DNA from: Mycoplasmopsis agalactiae 14628
GTDB lineage: Bacteria > Bacillota_I > Bacilli_A > Mycoplasmatales > Metamycoplasmataceae
Reading direction: 5' to 3'
Assembly (NCBI RefSeq): GCF_000266865.1
Contig: NZ_AJPR01000011.1
Coordinates: 1 to 64,000 of the forward strand
Length of the DNA: 64,000 bases
Shown here one piece after another: positions 20,178 through 31,751 of the stretch. A program made the translations under genes and the position numbers. How positions within the stretch are numbered: the stretch's first letter is position 1; the number at the start of each line of letters is the position of its first letter. The notes under the pieces were generated by a model. It was given only the letters and a program-made list of their open reading frames with translations, was not told the origin of the DNA and did no database searches.

Positions 20178-21413
20178 TTAAACTGTTTTGAGCAAAATAA
20201 CTTGTTTTTTTCCTTTTTTAAAAAAGGCATATTTCCCGCCAAAATGAGCTGGTTTATAAACTGAATCAAATTCAATTTCTTCATTATCAATCTTTAAAGC
20301 CTTAGCTTGTATAAACTCTCTAGCTTCTCTATTAGAAGCAATAAATTTATTTTTAATTAAAGCTTCAATTATCGAATCCCCTTGTTTTATAGGACAAGTA
20401 GGCAAATAGTTTTCAATAATTTCTAAATCATTTAACGTTAAAACATTTGTGTCAAAAGACTTATCAAACAAAATTTTTGTAATATTTTCAGCTTGCTTTA
20501 GCTCATCAGAGCCAAAAATATTTTGAACAACCTCGCTAGCTAAAAATTTTTGTGCTTCTTGTGCTGATGGGTTAGCAAAATGCTTTTCTAAAACAGTATT
20601 AATTTCACTAACATTTTTAAAAGAAAATCAGTATATAAGTTCTTTAATTCTAGAATCATTTTGTGAAAGTAAATATTGGTACATTTTAAATGGCGAACAC
20701 ATATTTTTGTCAATTCATAAGGCTCCTCCGCCAGTTGACTTACCAATTTTTTTACCATTTTCATCGCTAAGCAAATTAACTGTTACTCCAACTGCTTCAT
20801 GCCTGTCACCAACAACTTTGGAAATCATATCAATTCCTGTGACAATATTGCCTCACTGATCACTGCCACCTAACTGAACTTTAATACCTAGCTCTTGATA
20901 AGTTTTTAAAAAGTCAAAACCTTGAAGTAGCTGGTAAGCAAATTCAGTAAATGAAAGACCTTTTTGAATTCTTTTTTGCACAGATTCTTTAGCCATCATA
21001 TATGAAACATTGACAAGCTTACCAACACTTCTTAGAAACTCTAAAACATTCATATCTTTGTAAAAATCATAATTATCAATCACTTCTAAACCAAATGATT
21101 CTAATTGTGCTTTTATTTTTAACTTGTTTTTATTAACACTTTCATTGTCTAATAAAACTCTTTCTGAATCTTTAAAAGAGGGGTCACCAATCATTCCTGT
21201 TGCCCCACCTAAAACTGCATAAGTTTTAAAGCCATATTCCTTAAAGCGCAATAAAACAGAGATTAAAATATAATTCCCTAAATGCAAACTCTCTGCAGTT
21301 GGATCAAAACCAACGTATACTCCAGTTGTGCTAGGATCAAGATTTGCGAACTTATCCTTGCTGCTAATATCTTTTAAAATGAGTCTTTCTTCCAAATCCT
21401 TAAGTATATTCAT
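20178..21413 (-). CDS. tyrS: Tyrosyl-tRNA synthetase
   Basis: A 411-residue class I synthetase. HIGH-type motif HLGN lies near residue 44 (DPTAESLHLGNY), and KMSKS-type KIGKS lies near residue 219 (KIGKSTGGGALW). The QLGGSDQWGN substrate pocket spans a TGA-Trp. A C-terminal S4 domain carries FIASNREAREFIQAKALKI. GGAGAG precedes the ATG. It follows the YtpR-like gene by 10 bases and is probably co-transcribed. Confidence 0.96.
20383..20393 (+). repeat. Interspersed motif TGTTTTATAGG (exact)
   Basis: Exact copy inside tyrS, antisense to the gene, preceded by T. Confidence 0.6.
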
Positions 21414-21423
21414 AACTCTCCTA

Positions 21424-22026
21424 TTACAACAAGTTGCTAACTTCTAATCCTAAATATGAATCATCACATTTTTGCAATAATTCGTCCAATTTTTTCGCTT
21501 GAATCTCACTAAATCCTAAGCTTTGTGCACTACACAACATTCCATAGCTTTTAACTTCTAATATCTCGCCTTCAGTAATTTTTAATCCTGTTGCAGTTAT
21601 TGAACCTGGCAAACATCAAACAAAATATTTGCCTTCAGTTGTATATGTAGTGTTAGTAACTATTTGTCTTTTATTCTCTTTAAAATCAACTTCCAAAACA
21701 AATAATTTTTGGCTTTTTGGATGCACTTCTCTTTTAAGAATTTTCCCTATTATAAAGTGCTTAATCCTTTGAATTTTATACTTACTGCTCTTGCTTAATA
21801 TTAAGTCTTCTAATTCGTTGTATTCATCAGTATTTAAAATCTTAAATTTTTTGCCCAAATCTGCTGTTTTATAGTTTAATAAGTTTACTGATGATACATT
21901 AAAATTTTCATCGCGAAATACAACCATATCATCGTAAAAATCAGCATGTGAATCATTTATATTTGTATTAAAAAATGCAATAGCATTATTTTCAAATTTG
22001 CTACTTATATTAAATAAAATTGCCAT
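21424..22026 (-). CDS. YtpR-like protein with tRNA-binding (EMAP II/PheT-N) domain
   Basis: A 200-residue protein. The C-terminal about 110 residues form an OB-fold tRNA-binding domain: IIGKILKREVHPKSQKLFVLEVDF, TTEGKYFVWCLPGSITATGLKI, and KSYGMLCSAQSLGF, matching the PheT N-terminal domain and YtpR proteins. The N-terminal 90 residues are an extension typical of YtpR. TATAAT lies six bases before the ATG, with no Shine-Dalgarno. Divergent from degV and upstream of tyrS. Confidence 0.85.
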
Positions 22027-22087
22027 GTCTTAATTATATAAAAACTTTAAATTATTTAATTTATATGTTTTCTTATATAATGTTGCT

Positions 22088-22990
22088 ATGAAATATGCAA
22101 TAGTAACTGATTCGTCAATCGGGCTCACAAAGGCACAAACTGAAAAACTAGGTTGATACTTTTTGCCCCTTAATTTAGTCATTGACGGCGTAAATTATGC
22201 AGATGGAATTGATATTACATCTGACACATTGTTTGAAAAATTTACATTAGAATCTGATGTTAAATCATCAATGTTTAATATGCAATATGCAATAGATTTG
22301 TTTACAAACTTGTCTAAAGAATATGACATGATTTTTGTTTACCCAATTTCACAACATTTATCAAACTCATATCAAACTCTTAAAACCATGGAAAGGGATT
22401 TTGACAAGCTTAGAGTTATTCAAAGCAAACAAGTTATGATGCCTCTATTATGAGATGTTATTTGATTTGACCATATGCTTAAAACTGACTCTTCTAAATA
22501 TGAAGAGTACATTAAACATTTAGAAAACCCATCGTGAGCTCACTCAGTTTCTGTTATTCCAAAATACAACAGATACTTAGTAAAAGGCGGCAGATTACAT
22601 CCTGCAGCAGCTCTTGTTGCTAGAATGCTTAAATTAGTTCCTATTATTAAATGAGAAGACGGCCAACTAATGAAAGAAAACATTGGCAGGAACTTTGAAA
22701 AGACTGTTTTAAAAAACCTTATGCAAAAACACGAAAGTTTCACAGTTCCTTCAGGCTTTACTCTTACTCCTATTATTATTCACCAAGGCGCACCAAAAAA
22801 TGATTTGGACGAATATAAAAAACTTGTGCACCAATACTGAAACAAAAACCCAATGATTTTTAGTTTCTCACCTGTAATAGAAATACACACTGGCCCTGAA
22901 ACTCATCTTCTAGCTCTTATGCTTTTCCCAACTGAATTAATTCATGTCTTAAAAGAAAAGCTGACACTTCTAGGCCTGTGAAACAGTTAA
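22088..22990 (+). CDS. DegV-family fatty-acid-binding protein
   Basis: A 300-residue DegV protein (FakB-like), which presents fatty acids to the FakA kinase. It starts MKYAIVTDSSIGLTKAQ, the family N-terminus. FVYPISQHLSNSYQTL matches the S-G-T/S substrate loop, and YNRYLVKGGRLHPAAALVARMLKLVPII is the RxxxGGRI-type segment. Eight or more TGA-Trp codons are present. A perfect TATAAT lies six bases before the ATG, so the mRNA is probably leaderless. The fakA partner is not in the window. Confidence 0.9.
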
Positions 22991-23001
22991 TTAAGTAAAT
23001 T

Positions 23002-23027
23002 AATAAGCTTAAATGCTTATTTTTTTA
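23002..23027 (+). terminator. Terminator after degV
   Basis: Stem AATAAGC / GCTTATT with loop TTAAAT, then TTTTTTATTT. An adjoining inverted repeat TTTATTTCC / GGAAATAAA (to 23049) may serve the converging tRNA-Trp. Confidence 0.7.
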
Positions 23028-23053
23028 TTTCCAAAAAAAGGGAAATAAAAAAA

Positions 23054-23128
23054 TGGCAGGAGTGACAGGATTCGAACCCATAACACACGGGGTTGAAGCC
23101 CGTTGTTCTACCGTTGAACTACACTCCT
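23054..23128 (-). tRNA. tRNA-Trp (anticodon TCA) reading UGA
   Basis: Minus-strand cloverleaf with acceptor AGGAGTG / CACTCCT, anticodon stem ACGGG/CCCGT, loop CTTCAAC and encoded CCA. Anticodon UCA reads UGA as Trp, confirming genetic code 4. Confidence 0.95.
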
Positions 23129-23157
23129 ACAACTTAAGTATGCTAATTATACTTAAA

Positions 23158-23385
23158 TTATTTTAAAAGCTTATTAAAAACTTGCTCTATGTCTTTTACC
23201 TTTTTGATGGTTTTTAAATCATCATCAGGAATCATCACATTATATTTCTCTTCTAAATCAAAAACTAATTCTGCTAGTGACAAGGAATCAATTTTTAACT
23301 CTTGGAAAGTTGATTCAGGATTTATTTTAATTTTGGTTAGCTTTTGAATGCTAGCCATTATGTCTTTTAAATCTTTTTCTTGCAT
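23158..23385 (-). CDS. acpP: Acyl carrier protein
   Basis: About 75 residues. KIDSLSLAELVFDLEEKYNVMIPDDDL contains the DSL motif whose Ser (residue 34 from this start) takes phosphopantetheine from AcpS. Two ATGs are possible, at 23391 and 23385. The second is preferred because TATAAT ends exactly six bases before it, as in other apparently leaderless genes here. No fatty-acid synthase genes are nearby, so it probably serves PlsC-type transfer or another carrier role. Confidence 0.9.
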   Translation of the reverse strand: MQEKDLKDIMASIQKLTKIKINPESTFQELKIDSLSLAELVFDLEEKYNVMIPDDDLKTIKKVKDIEQVFNKLLK

Positions 23386-23430
23386 ACGCATATTATAAAA
23401 GAATTTTAATTATCAAAATAACTTTATTTT

Positions 23431-24153
23431 CTATCTTAAATTTTCATAGCTAATGAATGCAAATCTCTCTTTTGATGACATATCTTTTACAATTTTTGCA
23501 CCTTTAATTTGCCTTCATCTATTAATATGTTTTGGATTTATTTCAAAAGCCAAAATTCCGTTTTCATTTAAGTACTGTTTTGCTTCATTTAAAAGCTTTT
23601 CATAAAAAAATCAGCCTGAATCTTGAGCAAACAGCGCAATTTCGGGTTCAAATTTTCTCACAGATTCGCCCACATCTTTATCTTCATAATCTAAATAAGG
23701 TGGATTAGACACAATTATGTCAAATTTGCCTTCTATTCCTGCAAAACAGTCACTTTGGACAACTTGTATACCTGCTTTATCTTCAAAATTTAGCGCTATA
23801 TTTTCATTGGTTTGCATAATAGCTTCATCATCAATGTCGCTTAATGTGACATTGATTGAATCAAAATTCTTCTTTAAAGCTATTCCAATAAACCCTGAAC
23901 CAGTGCATAAATCTAACACCTTCATTCCTGGCTTTAAATACTCATTCAAAAGTATATAAACTAGCTCTTCAGTTTCATATCTTGGAATTAAAACTTTGTG
24001 ATTTAGATTAATTCTAACATTTGCATACTCAACATATCCCATTATGTATTGAATGGGATATCCTTGGTTTAATTTTTCAAGCTCTAATGAGTTAACTTTT
24101 GACTCAAGTCCATAACGCTTTTTCTCTAAAAGCAAGTCTTCAATAGTGGGCAT
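23431..24153 (-). CDS. prmC: Peptide chain release factor methyltransferase
   Basis: A 240-residue SAM-dependent methyltransferase that modifies the GGQ glutamine of release factors. GYVEYANVRINLNHKVLIPRYETEEL is the N-terminal segment, VLDLCTGSGFIGIAL the SAM site, and NPPYLD the catalytic motif. The C-terminal TGA-Trp readings (DSGWFFYEKLL) extend it to TAG at 23431. The start overlaps the prfA stop by one base (TAATG), so substrate and modifier are encoded together. Confidence 0.95.
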
Positions 24154-25229
24154 TAAAATCCACTTTCCTTGATTTTTTGATTTTGTTCTTCTGCTAAAAG
24201 AGCATCAATTATAGGTGTTAACTTACCTTCCATGATTGGTTTTAAGCTAGTTGAAAAACTTATTCTATGATCAGTAACCCTGTCTTGTGGATAATTATAA
24301 GTTCTTATTTTTTCACTTCTATCACCGTGCCCAGCTAACTTTCTATATCCTGATTCCTCTTCAGCCTTCTTTTGCATTTCTAAATCATACAATTTCGATT
24401 TTAAAATTGTTAAAGCAGTTTCGCGGTTAGCAATCTGACTTCTTTCATCCTGAGAAGTTACGACAATATTAGTTGGTAAATGTGTAATTCTAACAGCTGA
24501 ATCAGTTGTGTTAACAGATTGGCCACCAGCACCACTTGAACGGAAAACGTCTATTTTAAGATCGCTTGGCTTAATTTCTATTTCTACTGAATCATCAATT
24601 TCAGGCATAACAGTAACTGTTGTTGTTGAGGTATGAATTCTCCCTTGCGACTCAGTCACAGGCACTCTTTGCACCCTATGTACGCCAGATTCAAACTTAA
24701 ATTTTGAATATGCTTTTTCACCTTTTATTGAAAAGACAATTTGTGAAAAACCTCCTGCGCTAGCGCTGTTAGTTGATAAAATTTTTAACCTAAACCCTAG
24801 CTCATCAGCAAATTTGCTATACATTCTGAATAAATCTCCAGCAAATATATTGGCTTCATCACCGCCAGCAGCTCCTCTGATTTCAACAATGATATTTTTA
24901 TCATCATTTTCATCTTGCGGTAGTATTAAAATCTTAAGCTTTTCTTCTAATTCATCTAATTTAAGGGAGTTTTCGTCAATAATCATTTTAGCAAACTCAA
25001 CCTCTTCTTCATTCTTAGATTCAAGCATAATTTTAGCTTGCTCAACATCTTTTAAAATATTTTCATAAGTAATGAACTTCTCAGAAATCTCTCTAATTTT
25101 TGCAATTTCTTTATTGATTGCTGAGTACTCTTTTATGTTGCTAATAACTTCAGGATCATCAATTTTTTTCAGTAATTCTAAATAACTTTGTTTGATTTCA
25201 GATAGCGATTTAAACATTGTCTTTTCCAT
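24153..25229 (-). CDS. prfA: Peptide chain release factor 1
   Basis: A 358-residue RF1, which reads UAA and UAG. The GGQ motif ([17 protein letters not shown]) lies near residue 230, and the C-terminus has [25 protein letters not shown]1 but not RF2 is expected where UGA is Trp. The start could be 25229 or the Met at 25217. TATAAT lies nine bases before the first ATG. Operon with prmC. Confidence 0.96.
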   Translation of the reverse strand: MEKTMFKSLSEIKQSYLELLKKIDDPEVISNIKEYSAINKEIAKIREISEKFITYENILKDVEQAKIMLESKNEEEVEFAKMIIDENSLKLDELEEKLKILILPQDENDDKNIIVEIRGAAGGDEANIFAGDLFRMYSKFADELGFRLKILSTNSASAGGFSQIVFSIKGEKAYSKFKFESGVHRVQRVPVTESQGRIHTSTTTVTVMPEIDDSVEIEIKPSDLKIDVFRSSGAGGQSVNTTDSAVRITHLPTNIVVTSQDERSQIANRETALTILKSKLYDLEMQKKAEEESGYRKLAGHGDRSEKIRTYNYPQDRVTDHRISFSTSLKPIMEGKLTPIIDALLAEEQNQKIKESGF

Positions 25230-25304
25230 AGTTTTTATATTATATTGAAAATTTAAATATTTATTTTAATATTTAAATTAGAGGCAGTTTTTTACTAAAA
25301 ACAT

Positions 25305-25315
25305 TGTTTTATAGG
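25305..25315 (+). repeat. Interspersed motif TGTTTTATAGG (exact)
   Basis: Intergenic exact copy five bases before a long hairpin, preceded by T. Confidence 0.6.
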
Positions 25316-25319
25316 TTAA

Positions 25320-25364
25320 TTAATTAAAAAATCAGGCAATACTTTGCTCTGATTTTTTAATTAA
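25320..25364. terminator. Long perfect hairpin between the YitT-like gene and prfA
   Basis: A 16-base perfect stem TTAATTAAAAAATCAG / CTGATTTTTTAATTAA with a 13-base loop. T runs allow termination on either strand. On the minus strand it ends the YitT-like transcript. Confidence 0.75.
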
Positions 25365-25383
25365 TTTTTTTTTACATCTATTG

Positions 25384-26805
25384 CTAAAACTTTTGCTCTG
25401 GAATATATAACTTTCCGTCCACAGAAGCGACGTTGCTTACTGTAATTAAGGCATCAGCATCTGCTGTTCTAACCTTTTTAATAAGCCTTGGAATTTGCCT
25501 ATAAAGAGTGATAGAAGATAAAATTTGGAGCTTGCTTCCTGAATAACCTCCTTCACCATTTTGTAATGTGAAGCTGTTGATTGTTCTTTTATCGGTAATA
25601 ATTGCTTTTCTAATTTCTTCCATCTTGTGTGAGTAAACTTTAAACTGTACAATCTTAAATCTTGGGAATAAATTATTTAAGTAAATTACAAATATGAAGT
25701 TACATAAATAAGTTGACACAAAGTTTGGAGAAAAGTATAAATCAGCTTGTCATCTAAGCTCGCTAATTGCTTTAACAGTAGCTAATTCAGCAGCACTTAA
25801 TGAATTTTTAACTTCTGCAACTTCACTAATTGTTTTAAAGTCATTAGCAATCATACTTCCTGGAATATAAGTACCAATAACAACACTAATTAAAATAATT
25901 ATTATGTTTATGTAACCGTTTATTGTTCCAAAATTCTTTTGTTTATAAACAGACATATATTCACCAATTATCCCTGTAACACCAGCTGATCCGCCAATTA
26001 TTGCAATAATTGCAAAAAAGTAAGCTAATAAAATACCGTAAATAATTGCAAATAAAATTTGAACAATTGTGTTCCCGCCATCATTTCATTGCAATGGTAA
26101 TAGTTTAATTAAATCATTAATATTTTCGCTATTCCACCCTGCATGATTAACTAATGCCGCCTTCATATTTTCAGTTATTTCAGGGTGATTAAACTTACCA
26201 AAAAGCGTGAATTGGTTGAGTGCAGGAATTTGCCCTAATCCTGCTGAAACTAAGCTACTTAAGACCAAAAATTCTAGCGAAAGTAAAATATATACTTTAC
26301 CTAATTTCTTCCATCCAAAAACAAATATTGGAATGCTTAAAACTAAATACAAAATTCAGAACAATGAGTGGTCTATAGCATTCATTATTGGCTTAGTAAT
26401 AGCAGCATTGCTGCGCAAACTAGTTACAACAATTTTAGAAATTGCTTGTCCAAAGGCAGCTAGTCCAAAATTATAAATACCAGGGTTCTTAACTAAAAAG
26501 ATACCTACAACCCCAAATAAAATAGCTAATCCCGCAGTTATGAGCCCTAATTTTCAAAGTGGCATCAAAGCATAAAACCTAGATAATTGGAGAACAAAAT
26601 TAGACATTTTTGTGTATCTGTATTGCGTATTCTTTTTGTCCACAATCTTCTTTTTATTGTGGTTTTCGTCTACTAACTGATTTACAAGTGTTGAGTTTTC
26701 TTCCACAGATTCTGTTTTATTATTCAGCACTTCGTTTGCATTAAACTCTTTTTGAGAATCGCTTGCTTCATTTGTAATTTTCTTATCATCTGTTTCGTTA
26801 TTCAT
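25384..26805 (-). CDS. YitT-family membrane protein with C-terminal DUF2179 domain
   Basis: A 473-residue membrane protein. A hydrophilic, acidic N-terminal tail of about 75 residues comes first. Some six hydrophobic helices follow (LGLITAGLAILFGVVGIFL, IPIFVFGWKKLGKVYILLS, IIYGILLAYFFAIIAIIGGSAG, YINIIIILISVVIGTYI). The GGSAGVTGIIGEY glycine-rich loop and the C-terminal segment with YSHKMEEIRKAI and TLQNGEGGYSG match YitT/DUF2179 proteins. Substrate unknown. The start at 26805 is fixed by AAAGGAGG. An in-frame ATG at 26826 lacks a ribosome site. Confidence 0.85.
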
Positions 26806-26991
26806 TGTATGCCTCCTTTCACTCAAATAAAGAATAAAAAAAATATGCTTTATTGCATATAAATTATATTAAAATAGGCTTAAAAATAAAACAAAAGCAT
26901 AAATTTGGGAAAAATTAAAAAAATATTTTTTTCATATAGAAATGTTGCCAATTTGGTGTTTTTTCTAACACTCATTTTTCCTCTTTTTTGA

Positions 26992-29009
<2,018 letters not shown>

Positions 29010-29133
29010 CACATTAGGATAATTTTTCCTAATAATTAGTTTAAAATATCAAAAATATAAAAAAATGCTGTTTTTATACCAAAAAATGCACTTTTTGTAT
29101 AAAATAACTCAATCAGCAAATAAAGGAGGAGCT

Positions 29134-29448
29134 ATGCTTAAAGAAATTACAGCTCAAGAATACAAAGAAACAGTTGAAGGCAAAGTAACTGAACCTTATT
29201 TATTAGTTTTTCACGCACTATGATGTGGTCCATGTAGAATGTTCAAAGAATCATTATCAGAATTAGCTGAAAAAGACAATGTATTAGTTTACCGTGTTAA
29301 TATAGACGAAAATTCAGAACTAGCAAGCCAATTCCAAGTGCGTTCAATCCCAACATGATTTGTTTTCAAAGACGGAAAACAATTAGTATCTCACAACGGC
29401 TTCCTTCCATATGAAGACCTTAAAAACGTTGTTGATTCAATAAGATAA
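29134..29448 (+). CDS. trxA: Thioredoxin
   Basis: A 104-residue thioredoxin with active site WCGPC at residues 30-34 (Trp encoded by TGA) and cis-Pro in SIPTWFVFKDG. AAAGGAGGA lies before the ATG. It is 124 bases downstream of gyrB; an ATTAGGA/TCCTAAT stem between them has no T run. Confidence 0.95.
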
Positions 29449-29467
29449 GCCCATGTGGCTTTTTTAT
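29447..29467 (+). terminator. Terminator after trxA
   Basis: Stem AAGCC / GGCTT with a 5-base loop and following T run; it starts inside the trxA stop codon. Confidence 0.75.
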
Positions 29468-29500
29468 TAACTTCCTATTATTTTCTTTATAATCTTAATT

Positions 29501-29944
29501 ATGAAAGTAATTAGTGAGAATCGCAAAGGCCTTTATGGCTATAAAATAATTGAAAAACACGAGGCCGGCATTTCTCTATTGGGCTGGGAAGTAAAAAGCG
29601 CTCGTGCTCAAACAGTTAATTTAACAAACTCTTATATTTTCTTTAAAAAAGGCGAGCTTTTTCTTTACAATGCTAATTTTGCAAAATATATGTTGCTTAA
29701 AGTAGAAGAAGATAGAGACCGTAAGCTACTAATGCACAAAAAGGAAATAATTCGCCTAAAAAATAAATTAGATCGCTTGTCATCTACAACAATTAAGCCC
29801 ACTAAAATCTACTTTAATAACAAGTCTACAATAAAAATTGAAATAGCATTAGTTCAAGGTATGAATAAGGCTGATAAGCGTGAAGATTTGAAGAGAAAAG
29901 ACAACGAAAAATACATACAAAAAGTCAAGAGCAACTACTTATAA
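29501..29944 (+). CDS. smpB: SsrA-binding protein SmpB
   Basis: A 147-residue SmpB, partner of tmRNA in trans-translation. It starts with an ENRKGLYGYKIIEKHEAGISLLGWEVKS core, followed by VNLTNSYIFFKKGELFLYNANFA and a basic C-terminal tail. A perfect TATAAT (29488-29493) lies seven bases before the ATG, so the mRNA is probably leaderless. The terminator stem overlaps its last codons. Confidence 0.95.
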   Translation: MKVISENRKGLYGYKIIEKHEAGISLLGWEVKSARAQTVNLTNSYIFFKKGELFLYNANFAKYMLLKVEEDRDRKLLMHKKEIIRLKNKLDRLSSTTIKPTKIYFNNKSTIKIEIALVQGMNKADKREDLKRKDNEKYIQKVKSNYL

Positions 29945-29960
29945 TCTCTTGACTTTTTTA
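29921..29960 (+). terminator. Terminator overlapping the smpB 3' end
   Basis: Perfect 11-base stem AAAGTCAAGAG / CTCTTGACTTT with T run. The first arm is inside the smpB coding sequence. Confidence 0.85.
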
Positions 29961-29972
29961 TACGCAAATGAT

Positions 29973-29983
29973 TGTTTTATAGG
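29973..29983 (+). repeat. Interspersed motif TGTTTTATAGG (exact)
   Basis: Exact intergenic copy between convergent smpB and the LacI-family gene, preceded by T. Confidence 0.6.
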
Positions 29984-29986
29984 GCT

Positions 29987-30946
29987 TTAAGGCTTTTCTA
30001 TAATAGAAATGTTTTCAAATTTTCTACTTATTTTTGAATTTGAATATGATGAATCAGTTAGGATCTTAAACATCTGACATCCTAAAAGGTGATAATCAAT
30101 AAATATCTTGCACTTATAGTTATTTTTTCAGTCATAAATAGATGTATAACCGATATCTGTTAGCCTCAAGTTTTTATCCTTAGAAGCAACTAAAGTTATA
30201 AATGATTCATGTGTTGAATTAATTAAGTTAACAATGTTGTTTTTATAAACAAAGTTAATAAAATCAACAGTCGCTTTTTCGCTTCTATTATCAACTTCAA
30301 TCTTTAGTTGATTAATTCCATTTTCACGACAAAATCTTTCAAAGCCATCGCTTCTTTGTTTTTGCTCAGCATCAGAAAGTTTAGAATCAACTACAAAAGC
30401 AATTTTTTCATTCTTGTCGATATATGATGAGAATTTAGTTGTTAAGTCATAAAATGCTTTTGTATAGTCGATTGCAATATTATTAACTCTTTTGTCTGTT
30501 GTTGGATATACCAATGTTGTGCATTCATTAACATTATTGGCTATATAATCAAGTACAGCATTTTGGTTACTATTTGGTAAAAAGAAAATAACAGCTCATG
30601 GCTTTCAAGATAATACGTATCTCACTGTTTCAATGTACTTTTCTAAATCATGCCCAGCATAAATTGTTAATGTCTTTACATTAAACACTTTAGCTTGCTG
30701 ACTAATTCCCAAAACTATTGACTGATAATAGTTTGGAGACTGTTCAGGCATAATAATAAATACAGAATTGTCACTGCCACGAATTAAGCGCGCTCCATGA
30801 TTTGGATAATAATTATATTTAGTAACAATATCCTGAATTCTTGCCTTAGTTTGTTTAGAAACATACCCGCCATTATAAAAACGACTTACAGTACTAATTG
30901 AAACGTGAGCTAATCTAGCTATGTCTTTGTAAGAAAAATTTTTCAT
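29987..30946 (-). CDS. LacI-family transcriptional regulator
   Basis: A 319-residue regulator. The LacI-type helix-turn-helix is at the N-terminus (SYKDIARLAHVSISTVSRFYNGGYVSKQTKARI), followed by the hinge YYPNHGARLIRG and a periplasmic-binding-protein-like effector domain. The start MKNFSYKD at 30946 is set by the domain boundary and by TATAAT seven bases upstream, which indicates a leaderless mRNA. It ends at TAA 29987. No sugar genes are adjacent, so the ligand is unknown. An operator-like palindrome is 30 bases upstream. Confidence 0.9.
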
Positions 30947-30975
30947 AGTACTTATTATAATAAAAAAAAATAAAT

Positions 30976-30990
30976 ATGGAAACATTGCAT
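30976..30990. promoter_or_regulatory. Operator-like palindrome before the LacI-family gene
   Basis: ATGGAA-ACA-TTGCAT is an imperfect palindrome with LacI-type half-sites (TGNAA/TTNCA). Half-site ATGGAAAC recurs at 7611-7618. Autoregulation is inference. Confidence 0.4.
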
Positions 30991-31035
30991 AAAACTTTAT
31001 TATTCGCCTTATTTCGTTTTATTGTTATAATTTAA

Positions 31036-31122
31036 AAGCTGGTGAAATAGCAACCTTATAACCTGGTCAGGACAGAGATGTAGCAGCCATATTAAGAAGT
31101 GTTATGTTCGCCAGCTTTTTAA
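31036..31122 (+). ncRNA. ffs: Signal recognition particle RNA (small bacterial type)
   Basis: AAAAGCTGG and CCAGCTTTT pair to close a single long hairpin. The conserved apical region CTGGTCAGG...GTAGCAGCC is present, the Ffh-binding core. TATAAT at 31026-31031 gives a start near 31036-31038. The 3' arm ends in T and may act as terminator. Confidence 0.9.
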
Positions 31123-31140
31123 AAGCATAAAGGAGTTTTT

Positions 31141-31536
31141 ATGGATATTAAAACATCTGAAACAGTTAGCTTAACTTTTTTGACTGTCTTTATGCTTATA
31201 ACTTTTCTAGCAAAAATATTTTACTTTTTTACGCTTAAAGAAAAAGAGTGATATAGAAACCAAAATCTTATGAGTCTATGATATAGGCATATAAGTGTTT
31301 TAGTCATTGTTGTAATAATTTCAACATGTGCGTTGTATCCTTGACTTATGACTATAACAATGCGCTTGTTTTATAGAAATTATTACCAAAGTGCTGACCT
31401 TGTAACTTCTAGAGTCTCAATTATCTTTTCGTTAGTAATTGCCCAATTTATACACATAAATAACCTTATTTTGCTATTTAAATTTGTTGTCTTTAAAAAA
31501 TATGCCAAGCCTAAGGCTAATAATGTGATATTATAA
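31141..31536 (+). CDS. Small membrane protein, unknown function
   Basis: A 131-residue protein with three or four hydrophobic segments (SLTFLTVFMLITFLAKIFYF, ISVLVIVVIISTCALYPWL, VSIIFSLVIAQF, NLILLFKFVVF) joined by TGA-Trp codons. AAGGAG precedes the ATG. It begins 18 bases after the SRP RNA, and its stop codon overlaps the TATAAT (31532-31537) of tRNA-Leu. No family recognised. Confidence 0.7.
31367..31376 (+). repeat. Interspersed motif TGTTTTATAG (10-base core)
   Basis: Inside the small membrane protein gene in sense orientation, preceded by T and followed by A. Confidence 0.4.
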
Positions 31537-31544
31537 TATTACTC

Positions 31545-31628
31545 CCCCAAGTGGTGGAATGGCAGACACCGTAGACTCAAAATCTACTGGAGAAATCCGT
31601 GCAGGTTCAAGTCCTGTCTTGGGGACCA
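31545..31628 (+). tRNA. tRNA-Leu (anticodon CAA)
   Basis: Long-variable-arm tRNA: acceptor CCCCAAG / CTTGGGG, anticodon loop CTCAAAA, variable arm around TGGAGAAATCCG, encoded CCA. Confidence 0.94.
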
Positions 31629-31648
31629 TATGATTAAATTCATCCAAC

Positions 31649-31672
31649 AAACAGCAATTTATGCTGTTTTTA
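31649..31672 (+). terminator. Terminator after tRNA-Leu
   Basis: Stem AAACAGCA / TGCTGTTT around ATTTA, followed by TTATTTT. Confidence 0.75.
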
Positions 31673-31711
31673 TTTTGCCTTTAGTGCTTTCTCAGTTTTT
31701 ACCAATTAGCC

Positions 31712-31722
31712 TGTTTTATAGG
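31712..31722 (+). repeat. Interspersed motif TGTTTTATAGG (exact)
   Basis: Exact intergenic copy between tRNA-Leu and the converging P-type ATPase gene, preceded by C. Confidence 0.6.
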
Positions 31723-31729
31723 ATAAAAA

Positions 31730-31751
31730 ATATTGTAGCTTCCTACAATAT
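31730..31751 (-). terminator. Terminator overlapping the mgtA stop codon
   Basis: Perfect 9-base stem ATATTGTAG / CTACAATAT with loop CTTC. On the minus strand a TTTTTT run follows. The TAG stop (31743-31745) is in the stem. Confidence 0.85.
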
